Assembly: GCF_001279695.1 (NCBI RefSeq)
Contig: NZ_LGDD01000063.1
Location: 1 to 7,202, forward strand
Source: Streptomyces sp. WM6378
GTDB lineage: Bacteria > Actinomycetota > Actinomycetes > Streptomycetales > Streptomycetaceae
Direction: 5' to 3'
Length of the DNA stretch: 7,202 bases
The stretch's first letter is position 1, and each line of letters starts with the position of its first letter. The notes below the pieces were generated by a model. It was given only the letters and a program-made list of their open reading frames with translations. It made no database searches and was not told where the DNA came from. Below, piece after piece: positions 1 to 6,584 of this stretch. A program made the translations under genes and the position numbers.

Positions 1-470
1 CGGCCGGCACGGTCGGCACTCCCGGCCCCGCCGCCGCCCACGCACCCGCCCCGCTCAAGCAGGCGGCCCCCACGGCCGGCGACACCCGCCAGGTCGTCGT
101 CCCCCTGCACCGCCCCGCGGCACCCCGCGGCATGGCGCAACCCTCCGTACAGCGGGCCGCGGAGCCGACCCCGCCGCCCGTCATTCCCGTGCGGCGCAGC
201 AGCCCGCCCCCGCCCCCGACTTCCGCCCCGGCCGCGCAGCACTCCGTACAACGGCAGCCCGCGCCCCCCGTGCAACGGAATGCCGCCACACAGCCCCCAC
301 CCGCCACGGCGCCCGCACCGGCCACCGCCCCGCAGTCGGCGACGGGGGCCAACGAACAGGCCCCCGACATCGACGCGCTGGCCCGCCGTCTGGTCGCCCC
401 GCTCTCGCGCCTGCTCCGCGCCGAGCTGCGCGGGGACCGCGAACGGATCGGCCGCCTGCGCGACCGCTGA
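1..470 (+). CDS. Pro/Ala-rich protein with VQR motifs, 3' end only (eCIS-associated, function unknown)
   Basis: The reading frame is open from the left edge (first full codon at base 3) to a TGA at 468-470, so only the C-terminal part, about 155 residues, is visible. An internal ATG at 132 is possible, but the same Pro/Ala-rich composition continues upstream of it without a break, so the true start is probably outside the window. The visible part is low complexity and rich in Pro, Ala and Gln. It has three Val-Gln-Arg motifs (codons at 147, 246 and 270), each preceded by Ser or Pro. The last 36 or so residues change character to a charged, probably helical tail with the core DIDALARRL and LLRAELRGDRERIG. 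Proteins of this kind, often annotated as extensin-like from composition alone, occur inside Streptomyces CIS clusters between tube genes. Its role is not known to me. It could be an assembly, tape-measure-like or lumen/cargo-associated protein; the sequence does not decide. No membrane segment is seen in the visible part. Confidence 0.75.
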   Translation, partial: AGTVGTPGPAAAHAPAPLKQAAPTAGDTRQVVVPLHRPAAPRGMAQPSVQRAAEPTPPPVIPVRRSSPPPPPTSAPAAQHSVQRQPAPPVQRNAATQPPPATAPAPATAPQSATGANEQAPDIDALARRLVAPLSRLLRAELRGDRERIGRLRDR

Positions 471-517
471 CCCGCCACCACACGCCCGTAACCACGCCCG
501 CACAAGCTCCTACCGAC

Positions 518-522
518 GGAAG
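518..522 (+). promoter_or_regulatory. Ribosome binding site of the tube gene
   Basis: GGAAG lies 8 bases before the ATG at 531 and is the best Shine-Dalgarno match in the 60-base gap (471-530) after the VQR-protein gene. I saw no clear terminator hairpin or actinobacterial promoter in the gap, so read-through from upstream is likely. Confidence 0.55.
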
Positions 523-530
523 ACCACCCC

Positions 531-968
531 ATGCCCTCCACCCTTGACCCCGGCTCCACCGTCTTCTTCAAGCTGACCATCGACGGCCAGAACCTCGGCC
601 TGTTCAACGGCTGCGACGGTCTCGCGTCCGAGGTCGAGGTGGAGCAGCGCCAGGAGGGCGGCAACAACGGGTTCGTGTGGCAGCTGCCCACCCGGGTCAC
701 GTTCTCCACGATCCGGCTGACCCGCCCGCTGACCGCCGACACCTCCAAGGTGGCGTCCTGGATCTCCTCGCTCGCCTCCGGCATCACCCGGCCCACCGCG
801 CAGATCGCGGCGCTGCGCGCCGACGGCTCGATCGTCGCGCAGTGGGGCCTCATCGAGGTGCTTCCGGTGCGCTGGACGGGCCCGAGCCTCGACCCGGCGA
901 GTCCGAGCGTGGCCACCGAGACGCTGGAGATCGCCCACCACGGCTTCACCGACGCAGGGGGTGCGTGA
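531..968 (+). CDS. CIS inner tube protein, T4 gp19-like family
   Basis: This 145-residue protein has the usual length and pattern of the gp19-like tail tube family shared by phage tails, T6SS Hcp-like tubes and eCIS. It opens with a beta-rich segment (FFKLTIDGQNLGLFNGCDGL, residues 12-31), followed by the acidic EVEVEQRQEGGNNG stretch typical of the family (GL...E..EGG.N). Next come a strand carrying the TFSTIRLTRPL motif and a central helix around VASWISSL, and the protein ends with further beta strands ending in LEIAHHGF. It is expected to form hexameric rings that stack into the inner tube, inside the cell during assembly. It sits directly before cis7, whereas the main tube gene of such clusters usually follows the sheath gene. 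This may therefore be the second (Cis1b/Cis5-type) tube protein, which joins the tube to the baseplate hub; that assignment is inferred from position. The ATG at 531 has a good ribosome site and fits the family's N-terminus. Confidence 0.88.
   Translation: MPSTLDPGSTVFFKLTIDGQNLGLFNGCDGLASEVEVEQRQEGGNNGFVWQLPTRVTFSTIRLTRPLTADTSKVASWISSLASGITRPTAQIAALRADGSIVAQWGLIEVLPVRWTGPSLDPASPSVATETLEIAHHGFTDAGGA
957..961 (+). promoter_or_regulatory. Ribosome binding site deciding the cis7 start
   Basis: A G-run at 957-961, at the very end of the tube gene, lies 9 bases before the ATG at 971 but only 3 bases before the alternative in-frame GTG at 965, which would overlap the tube stop codon as GTGA. The spacing favours ATG 971. 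The two starts differ by only two residues. Confidence 0.45.
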
Positions 969-970
969 GC

Positions 971-1693
971 ATGGCCGCTCCGACCGGAGGAAAGGCCGCG
1001 GGTCTGTCCCGCGCCACCCTCGCCATCCACCAGCCGCCCACCGACCTCGGTGGTGCGGTGGGCGGGCTCATGGGCGAGGTCAAGTTCCAGTTCAACCCGT
1101 CGCAGGTGCAGCTCGGCCGGTCCTCCAGCTGGGTCGTCATGCCGGCGATCGCCTACACCCGGGGCGCACCCGCCAAGTTCACCGGCGCGCAGCCCGCGGC
1201 GCTCCAGCTGGAGGTGTTCCTCGACGCGTCGGGCACGCCCAGCTCCAACACCGTGCAGAAGCAGGTCGACCTGCTGCTCTCGTGCTGCGAGGTCACCCCG
1301 CAGAGCGTGGCCTCCAAGGCGCCCTCACCGCCGTTCGTGAAGTTCAGCTGGGGCTCCTTCTCGACCGTCGAGTTCACGGCGTACGTCACGAGCGTGAACG
1401 CCAACTACACCCTGTTCAGCCCCAACGGCATGCCCCTGCGCGCCACTTGCAACCTCTCGCTGACCGAGGTCGCGACCCCAACCAAGGGCCAGAACCCGAC
1501 CTCGGGCGCCCTGGAGGCGCGCCGGGTGCACCGTACGGTCGCCGGGGACACCCTGGCCTCGCTCGCCTGGCGCGAGTACGGCGACGCCACGCGCTGGCGG
1601 GTGATCGCCGAGGCCAACGAGATCGACGACCCGATGCGGCTGCGCCCCGGCACCGAGCTGCTCCTGCCCGCTTCCTCGGAGAGTGCCGCGTGA
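971..1693 (+). CDS. cis7: Cis7: CIS tube/baseplate adaptor protein with C-terminal LysM domain
   Basis: This 240-residue protein has two parts. Residues about 10-165 match the CIS tube protein N-terminal domain: a KFQFNP motif (FNP near residues 40-42) that opens many phage and eCIS LysM-type adaptors, then alternating beta strands ending in YTLFSPNGMPLRATCNLSLTEV. After a short linker, residues about 186-237 form a LysM domain (TVAGDTLASLAWREYGD, then WRVIAEANEIDDP and LRPGTELLLP). In related particles (Afp7/Pvc7; compare T4 gp53/gp54-like LysM proteins) this protein sits at the junction of tube, spike and baseplate. In that setting the LysM module acts as a protein-protein clamp rather than a peptidoglycan binder. 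A Cys-Cys pair lies at residues 105-106. The gene starts 2 bases after the tube stop, and its last codons overlap the next gene start. The longer frame running back to 677 is only read-through of an open frame inside the tube gene. Confidence 0.9.
   Translation: MAAPTGGKAAGLSRATLAIHQPPTDLGGAVGGLMGEVKFQFNPSQVQLGRSSSWVVMPAIAYTRGAPAKFTGAQPAALQLEVFLDASGTPSSNTVQKQVDLLLSCCEVTPQSVASKAPSPPFVKFSWGSFSTVEFTAYVTSVNANYTLFSPNGMPLRATCNLSLTEVATPTKGQNPTSGALEARRVHRTVAGDTLASLAWREYGDATRWRVIAEANEIDDPMRLRPGTELLLPASSESAA
1678..1683 (+). promoter_or_regulatory. Ribosome binding site of cis8
   Basis: GGAGAG lies 6 bases before the GTG at 1690, inside the end of cis7. It supports the GTG start, since this frame has no ATG near this point. 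Confidence 0.6.
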
Positions 1694-3618
1694 GCGAGAA
1701 GACCTTCACCACCGTCCTGCACGTCCAGATCGACGGGGCGGTCCTTCCCGACCCGCTGGCCGTGCGCCTCATCGAGGGCTGGGTGGACGCCTCCGTCAAC
1801 GTGCCCTCCGCCTTCCAGCTGACCTTCAGCGACAAGGACGGCGTCGTCACCACCAAGTACCCGATGCTGAAGATCGGCGCGAAGGTGGTGCTCAGCCCGT
1901 TCACCGACAGCCGGCGCGGCGACCCGATGCTGACCGGCGAGGTCACCGCCCTGGAGGTCGACGCCGAGCCCGGCACCGGCCGCCAGCTCGTCGTGCGCGG
2001 CTACGACCCCGGCCACCGGCTGCTGCGCAACCGCCGCGTCGCCGGCTACCCGAGCATGACCGCGTCCGACATCGTGCGCCGCATCGCCGGGCTCAACGGC
2101 CTCGCGCTCGGCAAGGTCGACTCGACGCCCACGGTGTACGACCTGGCGACCCAGCCCAACATCACCGACTGGGACTTCCTGTCCCGTCTGGCCGCCGAGA
2201 ACGACGTCCGGCTGTCCTTCGACAACATGGGCAAGCTCAACTTCGCCGAGCTGAAGCCCGCCTCCGGCGCGCCGTCCGACACGACCCCGGCGGCCCAGAG
2301 CCCGTACGTCCTCGACTTCGGCACGAACACCCTGCACAGCCGGATCGCGATGACGTCGGCCGGGCAGGTCAAGAAGGTCAACGTGCGCGGCTGGGACATG
2401 CGCACCAAGCGCCAGCTCGCCGCGCCCGCACCGGCCGTCACCAGCAAGGACATCGTCGCCGACATCACCCCGGCCACGGTGACCACGCCCTTCGGCGCGG
2501 CCGAGCTGACCGCCACGCAGATCCCGTACACCACGCTGTCCGAGGTCACCCACGCCGCGAAGGCACTGGCCGACGACGTCACCGGCGCGTTCGCCGAGCT
2601 TGAGGTCGCCGTCACCGGCAACCCCGACCTCAAGCCCGGCACCCCCATCGCCGTGAAGGGTGCCGGTTTCCCCTTCGAGGGCAAGTACACGGCCACCGGC
2701 GTCCGTCATGTCTTCGCGTCCGGCGAGCAGTACACGACGTGGCTGAACGTCTCTGGCCGCCAGTTCCGTTCGCTGTACGGGCTCGCCGCGGGCGGCACCG
2801 ACCAGGCGCCCCCGATGCCGGGCGTCGCGGTCGCCCTGGTCACCAACACCAAGGACCCGCTGCGGCTCGGCCGGGTCCGGCTGCGCTTCCCGTGGCTGTC
2901 CGAGACGTACGAGAGCGACTGGTGCCGGGTCGCCCAGTTCGGCGGCAAGGGCGGCGGCGGGCTGCTCCTTCCCGACGTCAACGACGAGGTGCTCTGCGCC
3001 TTCGACCGGGGCTCCCTGGAGCACCCGTACGTCATCGCCGGGCTCTACAACGGCATCGACAAGCACACCCGCGAGCCAGACAACATCCCCGTCGTCGACC
3101 CGACCAGCGGGCAGATCAACTGGCGTTCCCTGACCGCCCGCAGCGGCCACACCGTCGAGCTGCTCGAAGAGGGCGGGGCGGCCCGGCTGTCCAGCGGCAT
3201 CCGGCTGCGCACCGGCAAGGGCAGGCTGCACATCCAGCTGAACGAGGCCCGCACCTCCCTCACCATCAGCAGCGACGGCAGCGTCGAGATCAAGGGGACG
3301 CGCAGCGTCGACATCGAGGCGGGCGGCAACCTGTCCCTCAAGGCCGGCGGCCTGCTGAGCATGAAGGCGGGCGCCGGCATCGAGATCGACGCGGGCATGG
3401 CCGTCAACGTCAAGGCGGGCCTCGCCTTCGACGTGAAGGCCGGCGGCGAGGCGTCCGTCGTCGCGGGAGGCGCGGTGTCGCTGAACGCGGCCGGCGAGGC
3501 GGCCATCACGGCGATCGCCAACGCCAGCATCACCGCGGCCACCGTCGCCATCAGCGGAGCGGCCGCCATCGAGCTGACGTCTCCGGCCCCGCTGTCCAAC
3601 GGCATGCCGATCATCTAG
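1690..3618 (+). CDS. cis8: Cis8: VgrG-like spike protein with gp27-, gp5-OB- and beta-helix parts
   Basis: The protein has 642 residues if it starts at GTG 1690, whose stop/start overlap with cis7 reads GTGA. The frame stays open upstream to 961, but that part is Arg/Pro-rich shadow of cis7 and is not real. Residues about 1-370 resemble the gp27/VgrG hub (phage late control D family), with the characteristic WDFLSRLAAENDVRLSFDN segment. Residues about 378-460 form the gp5-like OB-fold, with GRVRLRFPWLS, SDWCRVAQ, GGGGLLLPDVNDEVLCAF and HPYVIAGLYNG; this is the most diagnostic VgrG signature. From residue 530 to about 617 there are about eleven octapeptide repeats predicted to form a trimeric beta-helix needle. 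The chain ends in SNGMPII. The protein should form the trimeric spike at the tube tip and pierce the target membrane on sheath contraction. No extra effector domain follows the needle. The next gene starts only 10 bases downstream, so no PAAR tip gene is encoded between them. Confidence 0.93.
   Translation: MSEKTFTTVLHVQIDGAVLPDPLAVRLIEGWVDASVNVPSAFQLTFSDKDGVVTTKYPMLKIGAKVVLSPFTDSRRGDPMLTGEVTALEVDAEPGTGRQLVVRGYDPGHRLLRNRRVAGYPSMTASDIVRRIAGLNGLALGKVDSTPTVYDLATQPNITDWDFLSRLAAENDVRLSFDNMGKLNFAELKPASGAPSDTTPAAQSPYVLDFGTNTLHSRIAMTSAGQVKKVNVRGWDMRTKRQLAAPAPAVTSKDIVADITPATVTTPFGAAELTATQIPYTTLSEVTHAAKALADDVTGAFAELEVAVTGNPDLKPGTPIAVKGAGFPFEGKYTATGVRHVFASGEQYTTWLNVSGRQFRSLYGLAAGGTDQAPPMPGVAVALVTNTKDPLRLGRVRLRFPWLSETYESDWCRVAQFGGKGGGGLLLPDVNDEVLCAFDRGSLEHPYVIAGLYNGIDKHTREPDNIPVVDPTSGQINWRSLTARSGHTVELLEEGGAARLSSGIRLRTGKGRLHIQLNEARTSLTISSDGSVEIKGTRSVDIEAGGNLSLKAGGLLSMKAGAGIEIDAGMAVNVKAGLAFDVKAGGEASVVAGGAVSLNAAGEAAITAIANASITAATVAISGAAAIELTSPAPLSNGMPII
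3277..3540 (+). repeat. Octapeptide-repeat beta-helix needle region of Cis8
   Basis: Residues 530-617 of Cis8 fall into eleven consecutive 8-residue units. Examples are RSVDIEAG, GNLSLKAG, GLLSMKAG, AGIEIDAG, MAVNVKAG and LAFDVKAG. Hydrophobic residues occupy positions 3 and 5, a small or polar residue is at position 4, and most units end in Ala-Gly. The register slips around residues 618-630 (TVAISGAA), close to the C-terminus. Octad repeats of this kind are known from the C-terminal needle of T4 gp5 and from VgrG, where three chains wind into a triple-stranded beta-helix. The repeat is protein-level; the DNA units are 24 bases but have diverged. Confidence 0.8.
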
Positions 3619-3623
3619 GAGAG
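3617..3623 (+). promoter_or_regulatory. Strong ribosome binding site of cis9 overlapping the cis8 stop codon
   Basis: AGGAGAG begins within the TAG stop of cis8 and ends 5 bases before the ATG at 3629. It is the best Shine-Dalgarno match in the window. It decides the cis9 start and lets terminating ribosomes re-initiate. Confidence 0.7.
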
Positions 3624-3628
3624 TTGAG

Positions 3629-4069
3629 ATGAGCGAACACTTCGTCGGGGCCGGCTGGGCGTTCCCGATGCGCACCGATCCGGGCGGCGGCATCGCCCTT
3701 GCCCGGCGCGACCGCGAGATCGAGGAGTCCATGCGCCTGGTGCTCGCCACCGCGCCGGGCGAACGACCCATGCGCCCCGAGTTCGGCTGCGCGGTGCACG
3801 ACCTGGTGTTCGCGCCCGTCAACGACGCCACCGCCGGGCGCATCCGCTACGAGGTGCGCACCTCGCTCGACCGCTGGGAGCCCAGGATCGAGGTCGAGGA
3901 GGTCACGGTGACCCCGGCGCCCGACGAGCCGACCGTGCTGCACATCGACGTGCGGTACTCGGTGCGCGGCACCAACAACCCGCGCAGCCTCGTCTTCCCC
4001 TTCTATGTGATTCCCTCCGAGGGCGGCGACCAGCCAGGCCCGACGGCCGGCGAAAGCGAACGACACTGA
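3629..4069 (+). CDS. cis9: Cis9: gp25-like baseplate wedge protein
   Basis: This 146-residue protein has the size and core motifs of the gp25/GPW (lysozyme-like, non-enzymatic) family found in T4 baseplates, T6SS TssE and eCIS Cis9/Afp9. The N-terminal part (GAGWAFPMR...GGGIALARRD) is followed by the helix IEESMRLVLATAPGERPMRP and then by FGCAVHDLVFAP, the family's most conserved block. Next are a helix with RIRYEVRTSLDRW and the hallmark EPR motif in WEPRIEVEEV. The chain ends in a strand (LVFPFYVI) and a polar tail. In contractile machines the gp25 homologue contacts the first sheath ring and helps start sheath polymerisation on the baseplate. The gene lies between the spike and baseplate J genes, as in most eCIS clusters. 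Its TGA stop shares a base with the cis11 ATG. Confidence 0.94.
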   Translation: MSEHFVGAGWAFPMRTDPGGGIALARRDREIEESMRLVLATAPGERPMRPEFGCAVHDLVFAPVNDATAGRIRYEVRTSLDRWEPRIEVEEVTVTPAPDEPTVLHIDVRYSVRGTNNPRSLVFPFYVIPSEGGDQPGPTAGESERH

Positions 4070-6015
4070 TGGCCCTGCCCGCACCCCATCTCGACGACCG
4101 CCGCTTCCAGCAGTTCGTCGACGACGCCAAGCGCTACATCCAGCAGCGCTGCCCCGAGTGGAGCGACCACAACGTCTCCGACCCGGGTGTCACCCTCATC
4201 GAAGCCGTCGCGCACATGGCCGACCAGCTGGTGTACCGGCTCAACCGGGTCCCCGAGAAGAACCAGCTCGCCTTCCTCGACCTGCTGGGCGTGACCCTGT
4301 TCCCGCCGTCGGCGGCCAGAGCGGCGGTGACGTTCTGGCTGTCCGCGCCGCAGTCGGAGCCGGTCCTGCTGCCCCGGGGCACCGAGGTCGCCACCGGCCG
4401 CACCGAGACCGAGGAGGCGGTGGTCTTCGCGACCGAGGACGATCTGACGATCGTGCCGTGCAGCCTCAGTTACGTACTGCGCCAGCCCACCGGCTCCGCG
4501 CCCAAGGACTGCTCGCAGGACGTGCTCGGCGGCACCGACGTCTCGGTGTTCAGCCAGAGCCCGCTCCCCGGCGACGTGCTGCTCTTCGGCCTGTCGGCGG
4601 CCCTGCCCAACTGCACGGCCGCGGTGCGCATGGAGAGCCGCGTCGACGGTGTCGGCGTCGACCCGCGCCAGCCGCCCCTGGTGTGGGAGGCGTGGACGGC
4701 CGACGGCTGGACCGAGTGCGAGGTCGCCGAGGACAGCACGGGTGGTCTCAACCGCCCCGGCGAGGTCGTCCTGCACATGCCGGCCGCGCACGCGGTGTCC
4801 CGGATGGGCCGCCTGGACGCGGGCTGGCTGCGCTGCCGCGTCGTCGAGGCCGCCCCGGGCCAGCCGTTCTACAGCGTCTCGCCGACCGTGCGCAGCGCCT
4901 CCGCGTTCACCATCGGCGGCACCACCCGGGTCGCGCACGCCGAGACCGTACGGGACGAGTCCCTCGGCGACTCCGAGGGCGTCCCGGGCCAGCGGCTGAT
5001 GCTGGCGAACGCGCCGGTCGTCGGCGGCGTGCACCTGGAGATCTCGGCGGGCGAGGGCTGGGAGGAGTGGGAGCTGGTGGGCGACTTCGCCTCGTCCGGC
5101 CCCTTCGACCGGCACTTCACCCTGGACGCGGCGACGGGCGAGATCGCCTTCGGCCCCTCGGTACGCCAACCGGACGGCACGGTACGGCAGTTCGGCGCCG
5201 TCCCGATCAAGGGCGCGGCCATCCGCGCCTCCCGTTACGGCACCGGCGGCGGCCGCTCCGGCAACGTCGCCCGGGGTTCCATCCAGGTCCTGCGCAGCTC
5301 CATTCCGTACATCTCCCGCGTGGAGAACCGGGAGGCGGCGCGCGGCGGCGTCGACGGCGAGACCGTCGAGGAGGCCAAGACGCGGGCCCCGATCGCGCTG
5401 CGCGCCCAGGAGCGCGCGGTGACCGCCCGCGACTACGAGGAGCTGGCCCGCCGGGCCGCCCCCGAGACCGCCCGCATCGCGTGCCTGGCGGCGGACGCGG
5501 CCGAGTCGGGCGACAACGCGGTGCGCGTCCTGGTCGTGCCGCAGGCCGTACCCGACCGCGGCGGACGCCTGCGCTTCGAGCAACTGGTGCCCGGCGACGA
5601 GCTGTTGGGCCGCGTGACGACCTTCCTCGACGACCGCCGCCCGCTGGGCACCCGCCTGGCGGTGGGCCCGCCGTTCTACCAAGGCGTGACCGTAGTGGCC
5701 ACCCTGCACGCGTTCCGCGCGGCGAAGGCGGACCACGTACGCGACGAGGCGTTGAACGCCCTGTACTCCTACCTGGACCCGCTGACCGGCGGCGCCCACG
5801 GCACGGGCTGGCCGTTCGGCCGCCCGCTGCGGGCGGGCGAGATCTTCGCGGCGCTGCAGCGCGTGCCGGGCGTGGAGCTGGTGGACGAGGTGCTGCTCCA
5901 CCCGGCGGACCCCCTGACCGGCCGCCGGGGCGACGCGACGGACCGCATCGAACTCTCCCCCTCGGCACTCCTCTTCCCCTTCGACCACCGCGTGCGCGTG
6001 ATCGAGGCGCGATGA
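4069..6015 (+). CDS. cis11: Cis11: baseplate J / gp6-like wedge protein
   Basis: This 648-residue protein belongs to the 'putative baseplate assembly protein' branch of the baseplate J/gp6 family. The N-terminus has the family signature CPEWSDHNVSDPGVTLIEA (residues about 28-46), then MADQLVYRLNRVPEKN and FLDLLG. A beta-rich middle region (about 75-385) contains repeated W/G-rich sandwich-like motifs (VWEAWTADGW, WEEWELVGDF) and five scattered cysteines (131, 148, 182, 217, 256). The baseplate J core follows: RYGTGGGRSGNVA from residue 389, then VENREAARGGVDGET near 420, then the helical block RAQERAVTARDYEELARRAAPE. The C-terminus has PFGRPLRAGEIFAALQRVPGVELV, typical of the family. It is expected to dimerise and build the ring of baseplate wedges around the Cis8 hub, together with gp25 and the gpI-like protein. 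Initiation is by TGATG overlap with cis9; only a weak GAAAG lies upstream, so translation is probably coupled. The C-terminus overlaps the next start as ATGA. Confidence 0.93.
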   Translation: MALPAPHLDDRRFQQFVDDAKRYIQQRCPEWSDHNVSDPGVTLIEAVAHMADQLVYRLNRVPEKNQLAFLDLLGVTLFPPSAARAAVTFWLSAPQSEPVLLPRGTEVATGRTETEEAVVFATEDDLTIVPCSLSYVLRQPTGSAPKDCSQDVLGGTDVSVFSQSPLPGDVLLFGLSAALPNCTAAVRMESRVDGVGVDPRQPPLVWEAWTADGWTECEVAEDSTGGLNRPGEVVLHMPAAHAVSRMGRLDAGWLRCRVVEAAPGQPFYSVSPTVRSASAFTIGGTTRVAHAETVRDESLGDSEGVPGQRLMLANAPVVGGVHLEISAGEGWEEWELVGDFASSGPFDRHFTLDAATGEIAFGPSVRQPDGTVRQFGAVPIKGAAIRASRYGTGGGRSGNVARGSIQVLRSSIPYISRVENREAARGGVDGETVEEAKTRAPIALRAQERAVTARDYEELARRAAPETARIACLAADAAESGDNAVRVLVVPQAVPDRGGRLRFEQLVPGDELLGRVTTFLDDRRPLGTRLAVGPPFYQGVTVVATLHAFRAAKADHVRDEALNALYSYLDPLTGGAHGTGWPFGRPLRAGEIFAALQRVPGVELVDEVLLHPADPLTGRRGDATDRIELSPSALLFPFDHRVRVIEAR

Positions 6016-6578
6016 GCGCGCGGGGATCGGTGGAGGGGCTCGGCTCGTCGCACCCGCTGGGCGGCGAGCTGCCCGCGGTGTACGCGGACGACGACTTCGC
6101 CCAGCGTTTCGTCGAGGGCCTGGACGTGGTCCTGGCCCCGCTGTTCAACGTCCTGGACTGCCTGGAGGCGTACTTCGACCCGGCGCTGGCCCCCGAGGAC
6201 TTCGTGGACTGGCTGACGGGCTGGGTCGGCACGGAGCTCGACGGCACGGAGCCGCTGGAGATCCGGCGCCATGCCGTGGCGACAGCGGTGTCCCTGCACC
6301 GGGTCCGGGGCACGGCCCAGGGCCTGTCGCGGGCGGTCCAACTGGCCTTCGGGGTACGCCCCGAGATCACCGAGAGCGGCGGAGCGACCTGGTCGGCCCG
6401 CCCACTGGGCCCGTTCCCCGGCACCCCGAGATCCTCCCTCCGGGTCACCCTCCGAGTCTCGGACCCATCCTCCGTCGACCCTCACCGCCTCCAGGCGGTG
6501 GTGGCGGCGGCCCGCCCCGCCCACCTCCCTTTCACGGCCGAGGTATCCGCGAAAACCCTTACCCACGAAGGGAACTGA
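6012..6578 (+). CDS. P2 gpI-like baseplate/tail protein (short Cis12-type wedge component)
   Basis: This 188-residue protein matches the phage tail protein I type family found after baseplate J genes. It has an early LPAVYADDDFAQRFVEGLD motif, then a helical block (VLDCLEAYFDPALAPEDFVDWLTGWVG) with the family's DFVDWLxxW pattern. These are followed by RRHAVATAVSLHRVRGTAQGL, the RGT(xx)GL signature, and a beta-containing end (SSLRVTLRVSD, then a VDPHRLQAVVAAARPAHLPF helix). In P2-like phages gpI links the baseplate wedge to the fibre. In eCIS, Cis12/Afp12 occupies the equivalent place but is several-fold longer, so only the core is present here. The gene starts inside the cis11 stop (ATGA), with a short GAGG at 6004-6007 upstream. 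No fibre gene follows directly. The tail-protein-I assignment is firm; equating it with Cis12 is inferred from order. Confidence 0.85.
   Translation: MSARGSVEGLGSSHPLGGELPAVYADDDFAQRFVEGLDVVLAPLFNVLDCLEAYFDPALAPEDFVDWLTGWVGTELDGTEPLEIRRHAVATAVSLHRVRGTAQGLSRAVQLAFGVRPEITESGGATWSARPLGPFPGTPRSSLRVTLRVSDPSSVDPHRLQAVVAAARPAHLPFTAEVSAKTLTHEGN
6568..6573 (+). promoter_or_regulatory. Ribosome binding site of the zinc-ribbon gene
   Basis: AAGGGA near the end of the gpI-like gene lies 11 bases before the ATG at 6585. A second in-frame ATG at 6600 lacks a comparable site, so 6585 is preferred. Either start keeps the zinc ribbon intact. Confidence 0.45.
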
Positions 6579-6584
6579 CCTTTC

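Noticed and set aside
471..530. Possible promoter or terminator in the only sizeable intergenic gap
   Set aside because: No clear -10/-35 pair or stem-loop was found by eye in these 60 bases; only the ribosome site at 518-522 is supportable.
677..970. Extended cis7 start inside the tube gene
   Set aside because: This stretch is a His/Arg/Pro-rich shadow of the tube gene. The cis7-like sequence begins at ATG 971.
961..1689. N-terminal extension of the cis8 frame upstream of GTG 1690
   Set aside because: It overlaps cis7 completely and encodes Arg/Pro-rich nonsense. The VgrG homology begins right after GTG 1690, which has its own GGAGAG site.
1405..3843. 812-codon minus-strand open frame opposite cis7-cis9
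   Set aside because: It lies antisense to well-recognised cis8 and is a product of high third-position G+C. Its translation is Gly/Arg/Val-rich without family motifs, and it spans several genuine genes.
4003..5988. 661-codon minus-strand open frame opposite cis11
   Set aside because: It is an antisense shadow of the baseplate J gene with biased composition and no recognisable domain.
5207..6448. 413-codon minus-strand open frame across the cis11/gpI-like junction
   Set aside because: Arg/Pro/Gly-rich shadow sequence opposite two confidently identified genes.
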